DNA from: Peribacillus faecalis
GTDB taxonomy: Bacteria; Bacillota; Bacilli; Bacillales; DSM-1321
Length of the DNA: 64,000 nucleotides
Reading direction: 5' to 3'
NCBI RefSeq assembly: GCF_014712675.1
Contig: NZ_JACXSI010000007.1
Span: 26,804-90,803 of the forward strand
Shown here: positions 41,046 through 50,156 of the stretch, in pieces
Numbering within the stretch: the first letter of the stretch is position 1
How the letters are laid out: each line of letters begins with the position of its first letter
Translations under genes and position numbers: made by a program
The notes under the pieces: generated by a model
The model's input: only the letters and a program-made list of their open reading frames with translations
Databases searched by the model: none
Told to the model about the DNA's origin: nothing

Positions 41046-41237
41046 TTATCTAAAACCGATGAAGCTTATGTTAGGCTTGGATTATCAGAATTGACCATTA
41101 AGAAACCTATTTTATACTTTATTGAGTTTGAATTTTTATATAGATTATTAAGCAGACTGCCGTTTGGTGTAATTAAGGGATTCACAATATTAATTGGAGC
41201 CGCATTCGTTATCTTTAGAATAGTTTTCATATTTTGA
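41046..41237 (+). pseudogene. Membrane protein C-terminal remnant
   Basis: An open stretch of 63 codons without start reads SKTDEAYVRLGLSELTIKKP, then ILYFIEFEFLYRLLSRLPFG and a hydrophobic helix ending RIVFIF. It looks coding but has neither start nor ribosome binding site, so I read it as a truncated gene. The rest of 40968-41327 holds nothing clear. Confidence 0.45.
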
Positions 41238-41327
41238 ATATAACTTTAATCAAAAAAGTTGTATAAGGTAGGTTAATCTATTAGTCTAAGGATGAATATA
41301 ATCACTCAGAAATAGGGGATGACACCG

Positions 41328-41570
41328 ATGGCAAAGTATTATATCGCAGTGACGTATGATGTTTGTGAATATGAAGACCTGTATATAGATATGAACGAAT
41401 ATAGATTAGACAGTGCTGAGGATTTGGATCAGCAGGTAAAGGAATTTGCGAAATTGGATGTTGCTCCTTTGGTAAAAGTGTATGAATCTAATACAAGTGA
41501 TTATAAAGAGTTTTGGCTGTATAAAGAATACATGTTTAAAGAATATGAGTGCAGTTGTAATGGCAAGTAA
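41328..41570 (+). CDS. Hypothetical acidic 80-residue protein
   Basis: MAKYYIAVTYDVCEYEDLYI with a mixed alpha/beta composition and a Cys-containing C terminus (EYECSCNGK). AGGGG lies about nine bases before ATG 41328; ATG 41319 is inside the spacer. A terminator follows. No family recognised. Confidence 0.6.
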   Translation: MAKYYIAVTYDVCEYEDLYIDMNEYRLDSAEDLDQQVKEFAKLDVAPLVKVYESNTSDYKEFWLYKEYMFKEYECSCNGK

Positions 41571-41583
41571 ATAAGATAAATTC

Positions 41584-41613
41584 AAAAAGGAGAGTAGATG
41601 ATGCTCTCCTTTT
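41584..41613 (+). terminator. Terminator
   Basis: AAAAGGAGAG and CTCTCCTTTT are perfect arms around TAGATGATG, with a short T tail. Confidence 0.75.
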
Positions 41614-41646
41614 CTGACAAGTTAAGAGGGTTTAAAACTTTGAACA

Positions 41647-41822
41647 AGGATGACTGTCTAACCTTATGCCTGCCATTCTCGGTCCTAAGCTGCCTCCCCC
41701 AAGAAACCAAACCCATGTTTCTCGGGAGATTCATCTTAGTCCTGCCGCATGGCTCCTTTTTCATCGAGGTAAAGCTAACTAGCCTACTCATCATGAAAAA
41801 GGACCGATAACGGTTTTTCTTG
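41647..41822 (+). repeat. Dispersed structured element E4 (short form)
   Basis: About 176 nt; starts CTGTCTAACCTTATGCCTGC and ends GAAAAAGGACCGATAACGGT plus T-run. The outer stem is weakened (GCCATTC), and the inner hairpin changed on both arms (AAACATGGGTTT type). It is the most diverged copy. Confidence 0.8.
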
Positions 41823-41929
41823 TTAAAATGGATTAAAATAACGGCCTTCGTTCACGATGGTCGTATAAATAGAGATGGCGATCAGGGTTAGGCAGCGAAC
41901 ATAAACATGAAATCCTGTTTTTAAGGAGG

Positions 41930-41985
41930 CCGCTACAGGATATGGGGAACATCGGCGAAGACATGCAGACGTGGAGTTTTGGAGC
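41930..41985 (+). repeat. Detached fragment of the long-form insert of the dispersed element
   Basis: GGCCGCTACAGGATATGGGG followed by CATCGGCGAAGACATGCAGA matches the internal block found only in E2 and E5. Here it sits about 110 nt outside the 3' end of E4, so this copy is rearranged. Confidence 0.6.
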
Positions 41986-42006
41986 GCTTTATATAAATAA
42001 GAAAAA

Positions 42007-42291
42007 TTATGAGATAATTTCACGACTAACTAGTAACGCTCGATCTTCTTCAGAAGCTGGAGTATAGCCTTTTTCAATTACGGCAATAACGGTTTTCTTA
42101 TTAGCTGTCCAGCATTGTATTAAACCCCAAATACCTAAAGTAATAGGGTTTAAAAGGAACCACTTAATTAATTCGCCCCATTGTCCTCTGAATAGAGCTA
42201 CCCATCCACCGAAGAAAAAAGTTGTCCAAGAGAACCCTACTTTCACTTCTTTAATAACACCTGTTGAGTTTTTTAATTTTACTTTTGCCAA
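42007..42291 (-). CDS. Small membrane protein (DUF2628-like)
   Basis: 94 residues. After a polar start (MAKVKLKNSTGVIKEVKVGF) comes SWTTFFFGGWVALFRGQWGE, a block seen in DUF2628 proteins, then a second helix (LLNPITLGIWGLIQCW) and a charged tail. AAGGAGGTTAC precedes the ATG. Function unknown. Confidence 0.7.
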   Translation of the reverse strand: MAKVKLKNSTGVIKEVKVGFSWTTFFFGGWVALFRGQWGELIKWFLLNPITLGIWGLIQCWTANKKTVIAVIEKGYTPASEEDRALLVSREIIS

Positions 42292-42393
42292 AAAAGTAAC
42301 CTCCTTAAAAGCAATATCTTTTCTAAACTATCATAATTATCTTAAAATAACACTGGATATGCTTGTGGAATTGTATCTAGGACAGTGTTTGCG

Positions 42394-43272
42394 ATGAGCT
42401 ATCAATTAATCAGTGACTATAAACACAATGAAACATATAAAAGAAGCTTTAATGAACTGGCGAAACGGGTATTCGGTATTGATTTTAAGCAATGGTATGA
42501 GAAAGGCTGCTGGAATGACAACTATATTTGTTATTCATATGTGGCTGGAGAGAAAGTAATAGCCAACGCATCAATCAATAAAATGACGATTGTCCAAAAT
42601 GGCTCGGAGTTTAAAGCGATTCAGATTGGGACGGTGATGACGCATCCGGATTATCGAAATCAAGGCTTATCCGGCAAACTAATGGAGCATATTATCGCTA
42701 AGTATGAGCAGGACTATGACTTTATTTATCTATTTGCCAATGAAACGGTGCTCGACTTTTACCCAAAGTTTGGTTTTGAGACGATGCAGGAAAGTAATTT
42801 TTCGTTGTCGATTTCCGATTTAAAAAGACAGCCGTCCGCTTTGCGCCAGTTGCATGCGGATAATCCGGAAGATTTCGAGCTGATGAAAAAATTTGCTGAG
42901 AAACGCGTTCCTGTATCTTCGAGATTGGGTGTCAAAAATAATGAACATTTATTAATGTTTTATTTGATACTCGTCTTTGCTGACGATATTTTTTACATAG
43001 AAGAGGAAGAGGCTATTGTTATTTTCACGCAAGCAGAAGGCGAATTGCATCTATTTGATGTGATTAGCAAAAGCAAAACAGATTTGAGAGCGGTCCTTCG
43101 TCGTATTGCTGCGGATGAAACAGAGATTGTACATTTTTATTTTATTCCGGATGATGAGCTTGAAGGTGTTTCTGTCGAGAAGAAGACGGAGCGCAATGAT
43201 ACGCTGTTTGTGCGGCCGTTGTGGAAAGGTATGTCGGAGCCGGTTTTGTTTCCTTTGACGTCACATGCATAG
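42394..43272 (+). CDS. GNAT family N-acetyltransferase (Eis-like arrangement)
   Basis: About 292 residues. The N-terminal GNAT domain contains IQIGTVMTHPDYRNQGLSGK with the acetyl-CoA loop R-N-Q-G-L-S-G-K, then YLFANETVLDFYPKFGFE. A second, poorly conserved domain follows (residues 150-290). This two-domain layout is common among Bacillus acetyltransferases of unknown substrate. ATG 42394 is favoured over GTG 42385 by spacing to AGGAC, which is weak. Confidence 0.8.
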   Translation: MSYQLISDYKHNETYKRSFNELAKRVFGIDFKQWYEKGCWNDNYICYSYVAGEKVIANASINKMTIVQNGSEFKAIQIGTVMTHPDYRNQGLSGKLMEHIIAKYEQDYDFIYLFANETVLDFYPKFGFETMQESNFSLSISDLKRQPSALRQLHADNPEDFELMKKFAEKRVPVSSRLGVKNNEHLLMFYLILVFADDIFYIEEEEAIVIFTQAEGELHLFDVISKSKTDLRAVLRRIAADETEIVHFYFIPDDELEGVSVEKKTERNDTLFVRPLWKGMSEPVLFPLTSHA

Positions 43273-43400
43273 TTTATCAATTTAATAGAATTGTAATATT
43301 AGTAACAAACACCCATTTATTCAACAAAAATCCATAACGGCTACCTGGGATTTAGTTGAATTGTAGGTTAATATTGCGTTTGTAGGTTGTATATGGAAAT

Positions 43401-43447
43401 GAGCGGTTAAGCCAGTTGTATAAAGGCATAATCGCTTATTTTCTTTT
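43401..43447 (+). terminator. Imperfect hairpin, possible terminator
   Basis: GAGCGGTTAAGCC and GGCATAATCGCTT pair with mismatches and are followed by ATTTTCTTTTTTC. It lies about 130 nt beyond the GNAT stop. The rest of 43273-43583 holds no gene. Confidence 0.5.
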
Positions 43448-43583
43448 TTCATTTATTTGCGGTTGCTTGTTTTGAGTTTTCAAAAAACGGTATCTCCTAA
43501 TATGTGGAACTATTATTACATCAATCTCGTGCTAGAATTTGAGGCAAGCAGAAAACAACAACTACATAGGAGGAATTTTCTAT

Positions 43584-44465
43584 ATGAATAAAAAAGTATT
43601 AGTTTCACTTGCTGCAGCTGCGGCAGTTACATTTACAGGTTTTGGTGCAGGGTCTGCAGATGCCGCATCAAAATGTACAAACAACCAATATACGCAGTAT
43701 CAAAAATATGTTCAGATTAAATGCTTAACAAAAGAAGATGTGGAGAGTCTTAAAGATTCATTATATAATCTGTTGCAAAATATGAACTGTACAAAACCGG
43801 AAACAGATTCACCAGTAATAGACAACCAAAAGCCGGAAACAGATTCACCAGTAACAGACAACCAAAAGCCGGAAACAGATTCACCAGTAATAGACAACCA
43901 AAAGCCGGAAACAGATTCACCAGTAATAGACAACCAAAAGCCAGAAACAGATTCACCAGTAACAGACAGCCAGAAACCGGAAACAAATACACCTGAAATT
44001 GAGAATCCAACACCGGAAGTGGACACAAATAAACCTGGAACAGAAATTCAGGGCCCTTCAACAGGTGAAGAAAATACATCAACAGAGGTAAGTGCGTTTG
44101 AGCGAGAGGTATTGGAATTGACTAACGTTGAGCGTACGAAAGCAGGCTTGTCACCATTAACGTTGGATACTGAATTAAGCAAGGTTGCTCGTATCAAATC
44201 TCAAGATATGAAAGACCAAAACTATTTCAGCCATACAAGCCCAACTTACGGTTCACCATTTGACATGATGACAACATTCGGCATTTCATATAAAAGTGCA
44301 GCAGAAAATATCGCTCAAGGCCAAACAACTCCAGCAGCTGTTGTAGAAGCTTGGATGAACAGCCAAGGCCACAGAGAAAATATTTTAAACGCTAGCTACA
44401 CGCATATCGGTATCGGGCATGTTAGCGACGGCAACTATTGGACACAAATGTTTATCGGTAAGTAA
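43584..44465 (+). CDS. Secreted CAP (SCP/PR1) domain protein with repeat linker
   Basis: 293 residues. The signal peptide is clear (MNKKVLVSLAAAAAVTFTGF, cleavage after SADA). A Cys-containing segment and the repeat linker (residues ~70-150, five copies of KPETDSPVIDNQ or T variant) lead to a C-terminal CAP domain: LTNVERTKAGLSPLTLDTEL, SHTSPTYGSPF, SAAENIAQGQTTPAAVVEAW, GHRENILNASYTHIGIGH. The usual His and Glu are present. Related to YkwD. Probably extracellular or wall-associated; CAP function in bacteria is unclear. AGGAGGAATT precedes ATG. Confidence 0.9.
   Translation: MNKKVLVSLAAAAAVTFTGFGAGSADAASKCTNNQYTQYQKYVQIKCLTKEDVESLKDSLYNLLQNMNCTKPETDSPVIDNQKPETDSPVTDNQKPETDSPVIDNQKPETDSPVIDNQKPETDSPVTDSQKPETNTPEIENPTPEVDTNKPGTEIQGPSTGEENTSTEVSAFEREVLELTNVERTKAGLSPLTLDTELSKVARIKSQDMKDQNYFSHTSPTYGSPFDMMTTFGISYKSAAENIAQGQTTPAAVVEAWMNSQGHRENILNASYTHIGIGHVSDGNYWTQMFIGK
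43794..43973 (+). repeat. 36-bp coding repeats (five tandem copies) in the CAP gene
   Basis: Five near-identical 36-bp units encode KPETDSPV(I/T)DNQ, followed by a degenerate sixth. High nucleotide identity suggests recent expansion and likely length variation between strains. Confidence 0.9.
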
Positions 44466-44474
44466 AATCAACAC

Positions 44475-44506
44475 AAAGCCGCCAGGGAGGTCTGGCGGTT
44501 TTTCTG
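44475..44506 (+). terminator. Terminator after the CAP gene
   Basis: AAAGCCGCCAG and CTGGCGGTTT pair around GGAGGT, followed by TTC. Confidence 0.85.
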
Positions 44507-44544
44507 TTGCTATTATACTAAAGAATTGTTCTAATCATTTTTCT

Positions 44545-44753
44545 TTATCTGCTACTAATAATTTCTTCATCATCAACTTTCGCTTCGAAAAGTGCTGCTA
44601 CCGTATTTAAGATAACTAACTCTATTGCCTCTGCAAAAGCTCTATTACCAGTTTCCTCTATAGTTGATCCATAGATGTCTCTTGCGAAACCTATGATGCT
44701 TTCCCGCCTTTTGCTAGATACTCCTTTACTACGTCTATATTAATCTGTGGCAT
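44545..44753 (-). pseudogene. Small hypothetical gene with a frameshift
   Basis: From ATG 44753 (behind GGAGAGGG) the frame reads MPQINIDVVKEYLAKGGK and stops soon after. The -1/+1 frame then continues SIIGFARDIYGSTIEETGNR and ends DDEEIISSR at 44545. A single-base indel at the GGCGGGAAAGC stretch joins them into a ~70-residue helical protein. Family not recognised. Confidence 0.6.
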
Positions 44754-44906
44754 ATGTCCCTCTCCTTACAAATATGATTCCTATTTAAAGGTATGATAAG
44801 CGATGGTTAATCAGTACTATCTTCTAACGATTTTTCTAACGTTTACCCCTAGTTAGTTTAGGATAAACGAAATATAGGAGTGAGAATTGAAGGAGGCGGA
44901 GTATCG

Positions 44907-45455
44907 ATGAGTTTACAGGACTATATTACCGAAAAACCTGTTATTGAAACGGAACAGCTTTTACTAAGAACGATGAATAAAAATGATGTTGCAGATCTGA
45001 AAGAATGGATGAGCGATGTTTCTTTGTATGATTATTGGGGGAAGCGGCCGTCTAAAAGTGAATTTTATCCTGAATTGCAATTTCAAAAGATCAAAAAGCC
45101 AACGAAAAGTTTCCATTGGGGAATTGTCCATAAAGAGGATAATAAAGTAATCGGAGAGTTGTGGGTATATTTAATTGAGAATAATAGAATGGCGAAGGTT
45201 GCTTGCAGGATTTCGCGTGCTTATCAAGGAAATCATTTCATGGAGGAAGCGTTAAGGAGCGTCGTTGATTTTTGTTTCCAAAAGACAGAATTACAGCGCT
45301 TATGGGGCGATGTCCATATCCAGAATCATGCATCTTATAAGACACTTGAAAAAGTCGGTTTTAAGCGAGAAGGGCATATTCGAGAAGGGAAAATGGTGAA
45401 TACGTATTGTGATTATTATTTGTACGGAATTTTGAAATCGGATTGGGTGAAATAG
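44907..45455 (+). CDS. GNAT family N-acetyltransferase (RimJ/RimL-like)
   Basis: 182 residues: IETEQLLLRTMNKNDVADLK, then VACRISRAYQGNHFMEEALR (acetyl-CoA loop, with Q-G-N-H-F-M in place of the usual Q-G-x-G/A) and VHIQNHASYKTLEKVGFKRE. This is the RimJ/RimL class that modifies ribosomal protein N termini or small molecules. ATG 44907 follows GAAGGAGG. Terminator downstream. Confidence 0.88.
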   Translation: MSLQDYITEKPVIETEQLLLRTMNKNDVADLKEWMSDVSLYDYWGKRPSKSEFYPELQFQKIKKPTKSFHWGIVHKEDNKVIGELWVYLIENNRMAKVACRISRAYQGNHFMEEALRSVVDFCFQKTELQRLWGDVHIQNHASYKTLEKVGFKREGHIREGKMVNTYCDYYLYGILKSDWVK

Positions 45456-45535
45456 GAGGCTGGGATGTCAACTCATGTGTAACTAAATAATAATGCTTAA
45501 TCACTAATCAGGTTCTTTTGTAAAATAGGAAAATG

Positions 45536-45571
45536 AAAACGACGAATCAAATAATGATTTCGTCGCTTTTA
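45536..45571 (+). terminator. Terminator
   Basis: AAAACGACGAA and TTTCGTCGCTTTT pair around TCAAATAATGA. Confidence 0.75.
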
Positions 45572-45610
45572 TTTGTTACCTTCCCATTATGTTTCAAGGC
45601 TAACGAGGTA

Positions 45611-46777
45611 TTAGTTTTTTACATCTTGAAGAGCTGCTTGGGCTAATTTTATAATTGTCATATCGTCCATTGGAGGGTTGTGTAATCCTGCACGGACATC
45701 GCGGTAATAGCGATTTAATGGGTTGTTATTCTGAAGGCTTTTCGCACCTACAATGCGCATTGCTAAGTCTACAATCTCAATAGCAGAGTTTACAACGATG
45801 TTTTTAGCGGCACCTAATTCATTACTAATATGTGCGTGTGTTGACTCGCTTTCCACTTTTTCAGCTACACTATAAATGAAATGACGTGCCGCCATTAGCT
45901 TTAACTCAATTTGGCCAATTTTATCTTGTACATGTGGGAGGTCACCAATTGGTCCAGGTAAGCTATTGGGGGTATAAGAGCTTGCAAAGCGTACAGCGTA
46001 GTCGCGGGCTGCTTGTGCGATGCCTAGATAGACCGCCGGAATGTGAAGTGCCCAACCATTGATGTTGTTGCTTCGAGGTCCGTCATTAATTTCCACCAGC
46101 GCATCTTCAGGTAAAATGACCTGATCTAAGACGAGGTCATGACTTGCTGTTCCACGCATGGCAATCATATCCCAAGTTTCCTCAATGGAAATGCCATCTG
46201 TTTCTTTAGGAATTAAAAAGAACCCAATAGCGTTTTTTTCCTCAATCCATGCAGAAGTCAAAAAGTGTGTTAATGCATAAGAAAGGGTCATGAAGCTTTT
46301 GCGTCCTGAAATGTGCCATTTTCCGTCAATGAGCACGGCATTTGTACCGGGGCGACCGCCTCGAGTTGGGCTACCGGTAATCGCTTCGCTGACTGCGCGG
46401 TTGGTTAATGCTCGATCGTGAACGATTGCTTCTGCAAACTGCTTTAAGTGAGTTTCGGACCAAATTTTTTTGTCGTATATTTCACCAACAACGCCAAGTT
46501 GCCAGCCAATCGCAAGTGCTGTTGGGCCATCAAAACTAGCCAGTGTTTCTTGGAATAGTATCATGTCATAAATTCCAAACCCTTTGCCTCCATATTCCTT
46601 CGGCAGTGTGATCGCATTATAATCAATCGTTAATAAATCTTGAAAACTCTCTAATGGAAAACCATTTTCACGATCCGCTTTTTCGCCTCGTTTGTAAATG
46701 TCCTCTTTTAATGTGTGTAATTGGTTAATGATGGTTTGTTGTTCTTTGTTTTTAATAAAAAGCTTAATTGAATTCAT
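45611..46777 (-). CDS. Acyl-CoA dehydrogenase-fold flavoprotein (DszC/SfnB-like)
   Basis: 388 residues with the acyl-CoA dehydrogenase fold: TLPKEYGGKGFGIYDMILFQ, ITGSPTRGGRP (flavin region), FMTLSYALTHFLTSAWIEE, MRGTASHDLVLDQVILPEDA, and the C-terminal helices ending RAGLHNPPMDDMTIIKLA. The catalytic Glu position is not recognisable, and the sequence looks closer to FMNH2-dependent monooxygenases (DszC, SfnB) than to beta-oxidation enzymes. It is divergent from an amino-acid ABC transporter, suggesting organosulfur scavenging. Weak ribosome binding site. Confidence 0.75.
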   Translation of the reverse strand: MNSIKLFIKNKEQQTIINQLHTLKEDIYKRGEKADRENGFPLESFQDLLTIDYNAITLPKEYGGKGFGIYDMILFQETLASFDGPTALAIGWQLGVVGEIYDKKIWSETHLKQFAEAIVHDRALTNRAVSEAITGSPTRGGRPGTNAVLIDGKWHISGRKSFMTLSYALTHFLTSAWIEEKNAIGFFLIPKETDGISIEETWDMIAMRGTASHDLVLDQVILPEDALVEINDGPRSNNINGWALHIPAVYLGIAQAARDYAVRFASSYTPNSLPGPIGDLPHVQDKIGQIELKLMAARHFIYSVAEKVESESTHAHISNELGAAKNIVVNSAIEIVDLAMRIVGAKSLQNNNPLNRYYRDVRAGLHNPPMDDMTIIKLAQAALQDVKN

Positions 46778-46955
46778 ATTATAACGTCCCTCAATTCCTA
46801 GTAGTTTCGTAGAGTTTGATTTTATAATACAGATAATTCAGAAAAAAATCTATACCAGAAACAAAAATCCTACTTTACAGGTATGAATTGTTATGATAAA
46901 TTGTCATTATATTCTAAAAATAAGTGCGTATGTTTTTACAGTAGGAGGTGAAGGC

Positions 46956-47711
46956 ATGATCCGATTAACTGATATACACAAAAAATTTAAAGATCATGAA
47001 GTGTTAAAGGGCATTGATATGGAAGTGAAAAAAGGGGATGTTTTAACGATTATTGGCCCTTCTGGATCTGGCAAGACAACATTTCTTCGATGTATCAATT
47101 TTTTAGAAAAGCCGGATAAGGGGATCATTCAAATTGGTGAAGAAATTTCGATTGATGCGACCAAACCAACGAAACGCGATATATTGAAGCTTCGTCGAAG
47201 AACTGCGATGGTGTTCCAAAACTATAATTTGTTTCAAAACAAGACGGTTTTAGAAAATATTACAGAAGGGCTAATTGTTGCCCAGAATCGCGGGAAAGAA
47301 GACGCTAAACAAGTGGCTGAAAACCTGTTGGAGAAAGTGGGATTGTCGGAAAAAAGAGATGAGTATCCATCGAGCTTATCCGGTGGACAGCAACAACGAG
47401 TAGGGATTGCACGCGCACTTGCGTTAAATCCTGATGTTATTTTATTTGATGAGCCTACCTCAGCTCTTGATCCGGAGATGGTGGGAGAAGTTTTGAATTT
47501 AATGAAAACAATTGCTCGCGAAGGCATTACGATGATTGTAGTAACACATGAAATTGAATTTGCCCGCGAAGTATCCAATCACGTAGTGTTTATGGATGGC
47601 GGATACATTGTAGAGGAAGGCACTCCAGAAGAGGTTATTGTTCACCCGAAGAAAGAGCGAACAAAGCAGTTTTTAAGTAGATTGAATAAAGAACCAGAAT
47701 ATCTTATATAA
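46956..47711 (+). CDS. Polar amino-acid ABC transporter, ATP-binding subunit
   Basis: 251 residues. Walker [15 protein letters not shown]-loop [11 protein letters not shown], signature [18 protein letters not shown], Walker [16 protein letters not shown] and H-loop VVTHEIEF are all intact. This is the GlnQ/TcyC type that powers polar amino-acid uptake. ATG 46956 follows AGGAGGTG; the long upstream extension is not family-like. First gene of a four-gene operon. Confidence 0.93.
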   Translation: MIRLTDIHKKFKDHEVLKGIDMEVKKGDVLTIIGPSGSGKTTFLRCINFLEKPDKGIIQIGEEISIDATKPTKRDILKLRRRTAMVFQNYNLFQNKTVLENITEGLIVAQNRGKEDAKQVAENLLEKVGLSEKRDEYPSSLSGGQQQRVGIARALALNPDVILFDEPTSALDPEMVGEVLNLMKTIAREGITMIVVTHEIEFAREVSNHVVFMDGGYIVEEGTPEEVIVHPKKERTKQFLSRLNKEPEYLI

Positions 47712-47726
47712 AAGGGAGATCGAGAA

Positions 47727-48590
47727 ATGAAACGGAAAAAAGTAAGTACATTTGCGGCAGTATTAGGCTTGGCAGGGGTAATTTTAGCTGGTTGCAGCGC
47801 TTCAGACGAAAAAGCGACGTCCGAAAATGGTGCGGAAATTGTAAAGGTTGCATTGAGCGATGAAGTAAACCCGCCATTTTTATCTACAAATGATAAAAAT
47901 AGTCCTATCGGTTACGATATCGACTATTTAGAAGAAGTTGAGAAGAAGCTGGACGGGAAATATGAATTCGAGTATCAGTTTGGCGAAGAGGAGAGCAATC
48001 TAATTGGTGTAAGCACTAATAAGTTTGATTTTGCGATTAACTGGTTCTTCAAAAATCCTGAGCGCGAAGAAAAATTTTTATATGGTGATCCGGAGTACGG
48101 TTACTCGATGACCGCACTGATTACGCGACAAGATACCGATGATATTAAGACATTTGAGGATTTGCAAGGCAAAAAACTTGCTCCGATGGCTCCTAGTGGA
48201 GGCCTTCGTACGATTTTGAACAGCTACAATGAGAATAATCCGGATAAAGCTGTTGAAATTGACACAATCGAGAGTCCTTCAAATGCGGATAACTTAAAAG
48301 GATTAGCAGAAGGAAAATACGATGCGGTGTTTTTAAATGTTTCAACATTTAATGCTATTCAAGAGGAGCTGAACTTGGATATCAAGGTAGGCGGGATTGT
48401 ATCAAAGGAACCAGTCTTTATTGTATATAACAAGAAAAATGAAGAGCTTCAACAAGCAATTAATGAAGCAACAAAAGAACTTAAAGAAGACGGCACGTTA
48501 TCCGAGCTCGCTGAAAAATGGTTTGTGGTTGATTTTTTCCAGGATTTAGAATTTATCAATCAAGAACAATATAAATTCGACGGGAAATAA
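47727..48590 (+). CDS. Amino-acid ABC transporter, substrate-binding lipoprotein
   Basis: 287 residues with lipobox VILAGCSA (lipidated Cys near residue 23). The SBP_bac_3 fold follows: VKVALSDEVNPPFLSTNDKN, IGYDIDYLEEVEK, FDFAINWFFKNPEREEKFLY, and EDLQGKKLAPMAPSGG. The binding-site Arg of many amino-acid binders (R in the NWF-N-PERE region) is present. The ligand could be cystine or a related sulfur compound by context, but this is not shown. AAAGGGAG precedes ATG. Confidence 0.92.
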   Translation: MKRKKVSTFAAVLGLAGVILAGCSASDEKATSENGAEIVKVALSDEVNPPFLSTNDKNSPIGYDIDYLEEVEKKLDGKYEFEYQFGEEESNLIGVSTNKFDFAINWFFKNPEREEKFLYGDPEYGYSMTALITRQDTDDIKTFEDLQGKKLAPMAPSGGLRTILNSYNENNPDKAVEIDTIESPSNADNLKGLAEGKYDAVFLNVSTFNAIQEELNLDIKVGGIVSKEPVFIVYNKKNEELQQAINEATKELKEDGTLSELAEKWFVVDFFQDLEFINQEQYKFDGK

Positions 48591-48635
48591 TAGTCGGTGA
48601 CATGGCATTTTTTCGTCTCCATTAGAATTAAGCGC

Positions 48636-48671
48636 GATAACTGAGAGTGTAAGACAAGGCTCTCAGTTATC
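48636..48671 (+). promoter_or_regulatory. Intra-operon stem-loop between binding protein and permease
   Basis: GATAACTGAGAG and CTCTCAGTTATC are perfect 12-base arms with a 12-base loop and no T-run. Such hairpins protect the upstream mRNA 3' end, or partly attenuate, so the binding protein is made in excess over the permeases. Confidence 0.75.
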
Positions 48672-48685
48672 GGAAAGGAGTAAAA

Positions 48686-49387
48686 ATGGATTCTTCTATT
48701 CATAATTGGGGCGAGCTGTTTCTGCAAGTTTTGGAACGTTTGCCGGTAACGATTTTTATGCTGGTTGCTTCGTTAATTGTGGGACTTATTCTCGGTACAT
48801 TTATCGCAATTATTCGCATTAAACAGTTTCCGGTATTGCATCAACTCATGGCTGTGTTTATCTCTTTTTCTCGATGTACGCCTCTATTGGTGCAACTGTT
48901 TTTAATATATTTCGGATTGCCACAGTTATTATCGTTTTTTGGTATTTATATTAATGATGTCACACCATTAATCTTTGCAATTGCCACTTTCGCCTTGCAT
49001 ATTTCTGCATATTTGGCAGAAGTGATTCGTTCTGCCTATTTAGCGGTTGGTGAGGGACAATTAGAGGCTTGCTATAGCGTAGGAATGACTTATCAGCAGG
49101 CTTTGCGTCGGGTTATTTTGCCACAGGCCTTTGTGCTGGCCTTGCCGAATATGGGGAACACCATCATTGAACTATTAAAGGATACAACGCTTGCTTTTAC
49201 AATTGGCGTTATTGATATTATGGGGCAAGTTCGTTTAATAATCGGCAATAATTACGGTCTTGGATTATTCCAAGTGTACGTTGTCATTTCGATTGTTTAT
49301 TGGGCGACATGTGCTGCAATTGAAGTTATGATTCATCAACTTGAAAAGCGCTTTAAAAAAGGGCATATAAATGTAGCGAAAGCGTAG
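48686..49387 (+). CDS. Amino-acid ABC transporter permease 1
   Basis: 233 residues, HEAM-type permease with five or six helices. The EAA-like loop EACYSVGMTYQQALRRVILP and preceding LAEVIRSAYLAVGEGQLEAC are diagnostic of the HisM/GlnP family. GGAAAGGAG precedes ATG. It pairs with the next gene to form a heterodimeric channel. Confidence 0.92.
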   Translation: MDSSIHNWGELFLQVLERLPVTIFMLVASLIVGLILGTFIAIIRIKQFPVLHQLMAVFISFSRCTPLLVQLFLIYFGLPQLLSFFGIYINDVTPLIFAIATFALHISAYLAEVIRSAYLAVGEGQLEACYSVGMTYQQALRRVILPQAFVLALPNMGNTIIELLKDTTLAFTIGVIDIMGQVRLIIGNNYGLGLFQVYVVISIVYWATCAAIEVMIHQLEKRFKKGHINVAKA

Positions 49388-49400
49388 GGGGAAAAGAAAG

Positions 49401-50123
49401 ATGACTGTTTTTGATATAAGTTTTGCAATCGAACATTTTCCCGACGTATTAAAAGGCGTGCCGATTACGCTACTTATTGCTGCCGTATCGATTGTTATTG
49501 GTTCATTAATTGGATTAGGTATGGCACTTTCACGTATTTATAAAGTGCCGATATTGAATCAATTGACAACGGTCTTTGTATCATTTATTCGCGGTACGCC
49601 GCTTCTTGTGCAGCTATACGTATTCTTTTATGGCATTCCGGAGTTACTTGATTGGGTGAATGCAACTTGGGAAACAAAATGGAATGCAGACAACATTTCG
49701 CCGTTATGGTATGCGTTTATTGTTTATTCCATGAATGCTGCTGCCTATACGACAGAGATTTTCCGAGCGTCTTTAAATTCGATTACATCCGGTCAAATGG
49801 AAGCATGTCATAGCGTAGGGATGACCACTTGGCAAGGATTGCGCCGCATTGTGTTCCCGCAAATGATTGTGATGGCTTTGCCTAATATGGGAAATATTTT
49901 TATTAACCTCATTAAATCAACATCGCTTGCGTTTGCTGTGAAAGTTGTTGAAATCATGGCGATTTCAAAAATGATTGCGAACAAAGGGTATAATTTCTTG
50001 GAAATGTATGTTGTTGCATCCATTATATATTGGATTGTTTGTTTGCTACTTGAACTAATGTTCTACTATTTAGAAAAACATTTAAGTGCACATAAATACA
50101 AACCGACCACCATAACTAGCTGA
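49401..50123 (+). CDS. Amino-acid ABC transporter permease 2
   Basis: 240 residues. FIRGTPLLVQLYVFFYGIPE and the EAA loop EACHSVGMTTWQGLRRIVFP identify it as a paralogue of the previous gene. It begins 13 nt after it. It completes a typical TcyABC-like system (ATPase, binder, two permeases). Confidence 0.92.
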   Translation: MTVFDISFAIEHFPDVLKGVPITLLIAAVSIVIGSLIGLGMALSRIYKVPILNQLTTVFVSFIRGTPLLVQLYVFFYGIPELLDWVNATWETKWNADNISPLWYAFIVYSMNAAAYTTEIFRASLNSITSGQMEACHSVGMTTWQGLRRIVFPQMIVMALPNMGNIFINLIKSTSLAFAVKVVEIMAISKMIANKGYNFLEMYVVASIIYWIVCLLLELMFYYLEKHLSAHKYKPTTITS

Positions 50124-50156
50124 GAAGGTCTGTTTTTGTATGTCTAAGGATTATCT

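Noticed and set aside
41582-42023. Open frames inside element E4 and its flank
   Set aside because: They are translations of the structured repeat; no ribosome binding sites.
43794-43973. Regular repeats considered as a CRISPR array
   Set aside because: The 36-bp units are contiguous, without spacers, in frame, and encode a protein linker.
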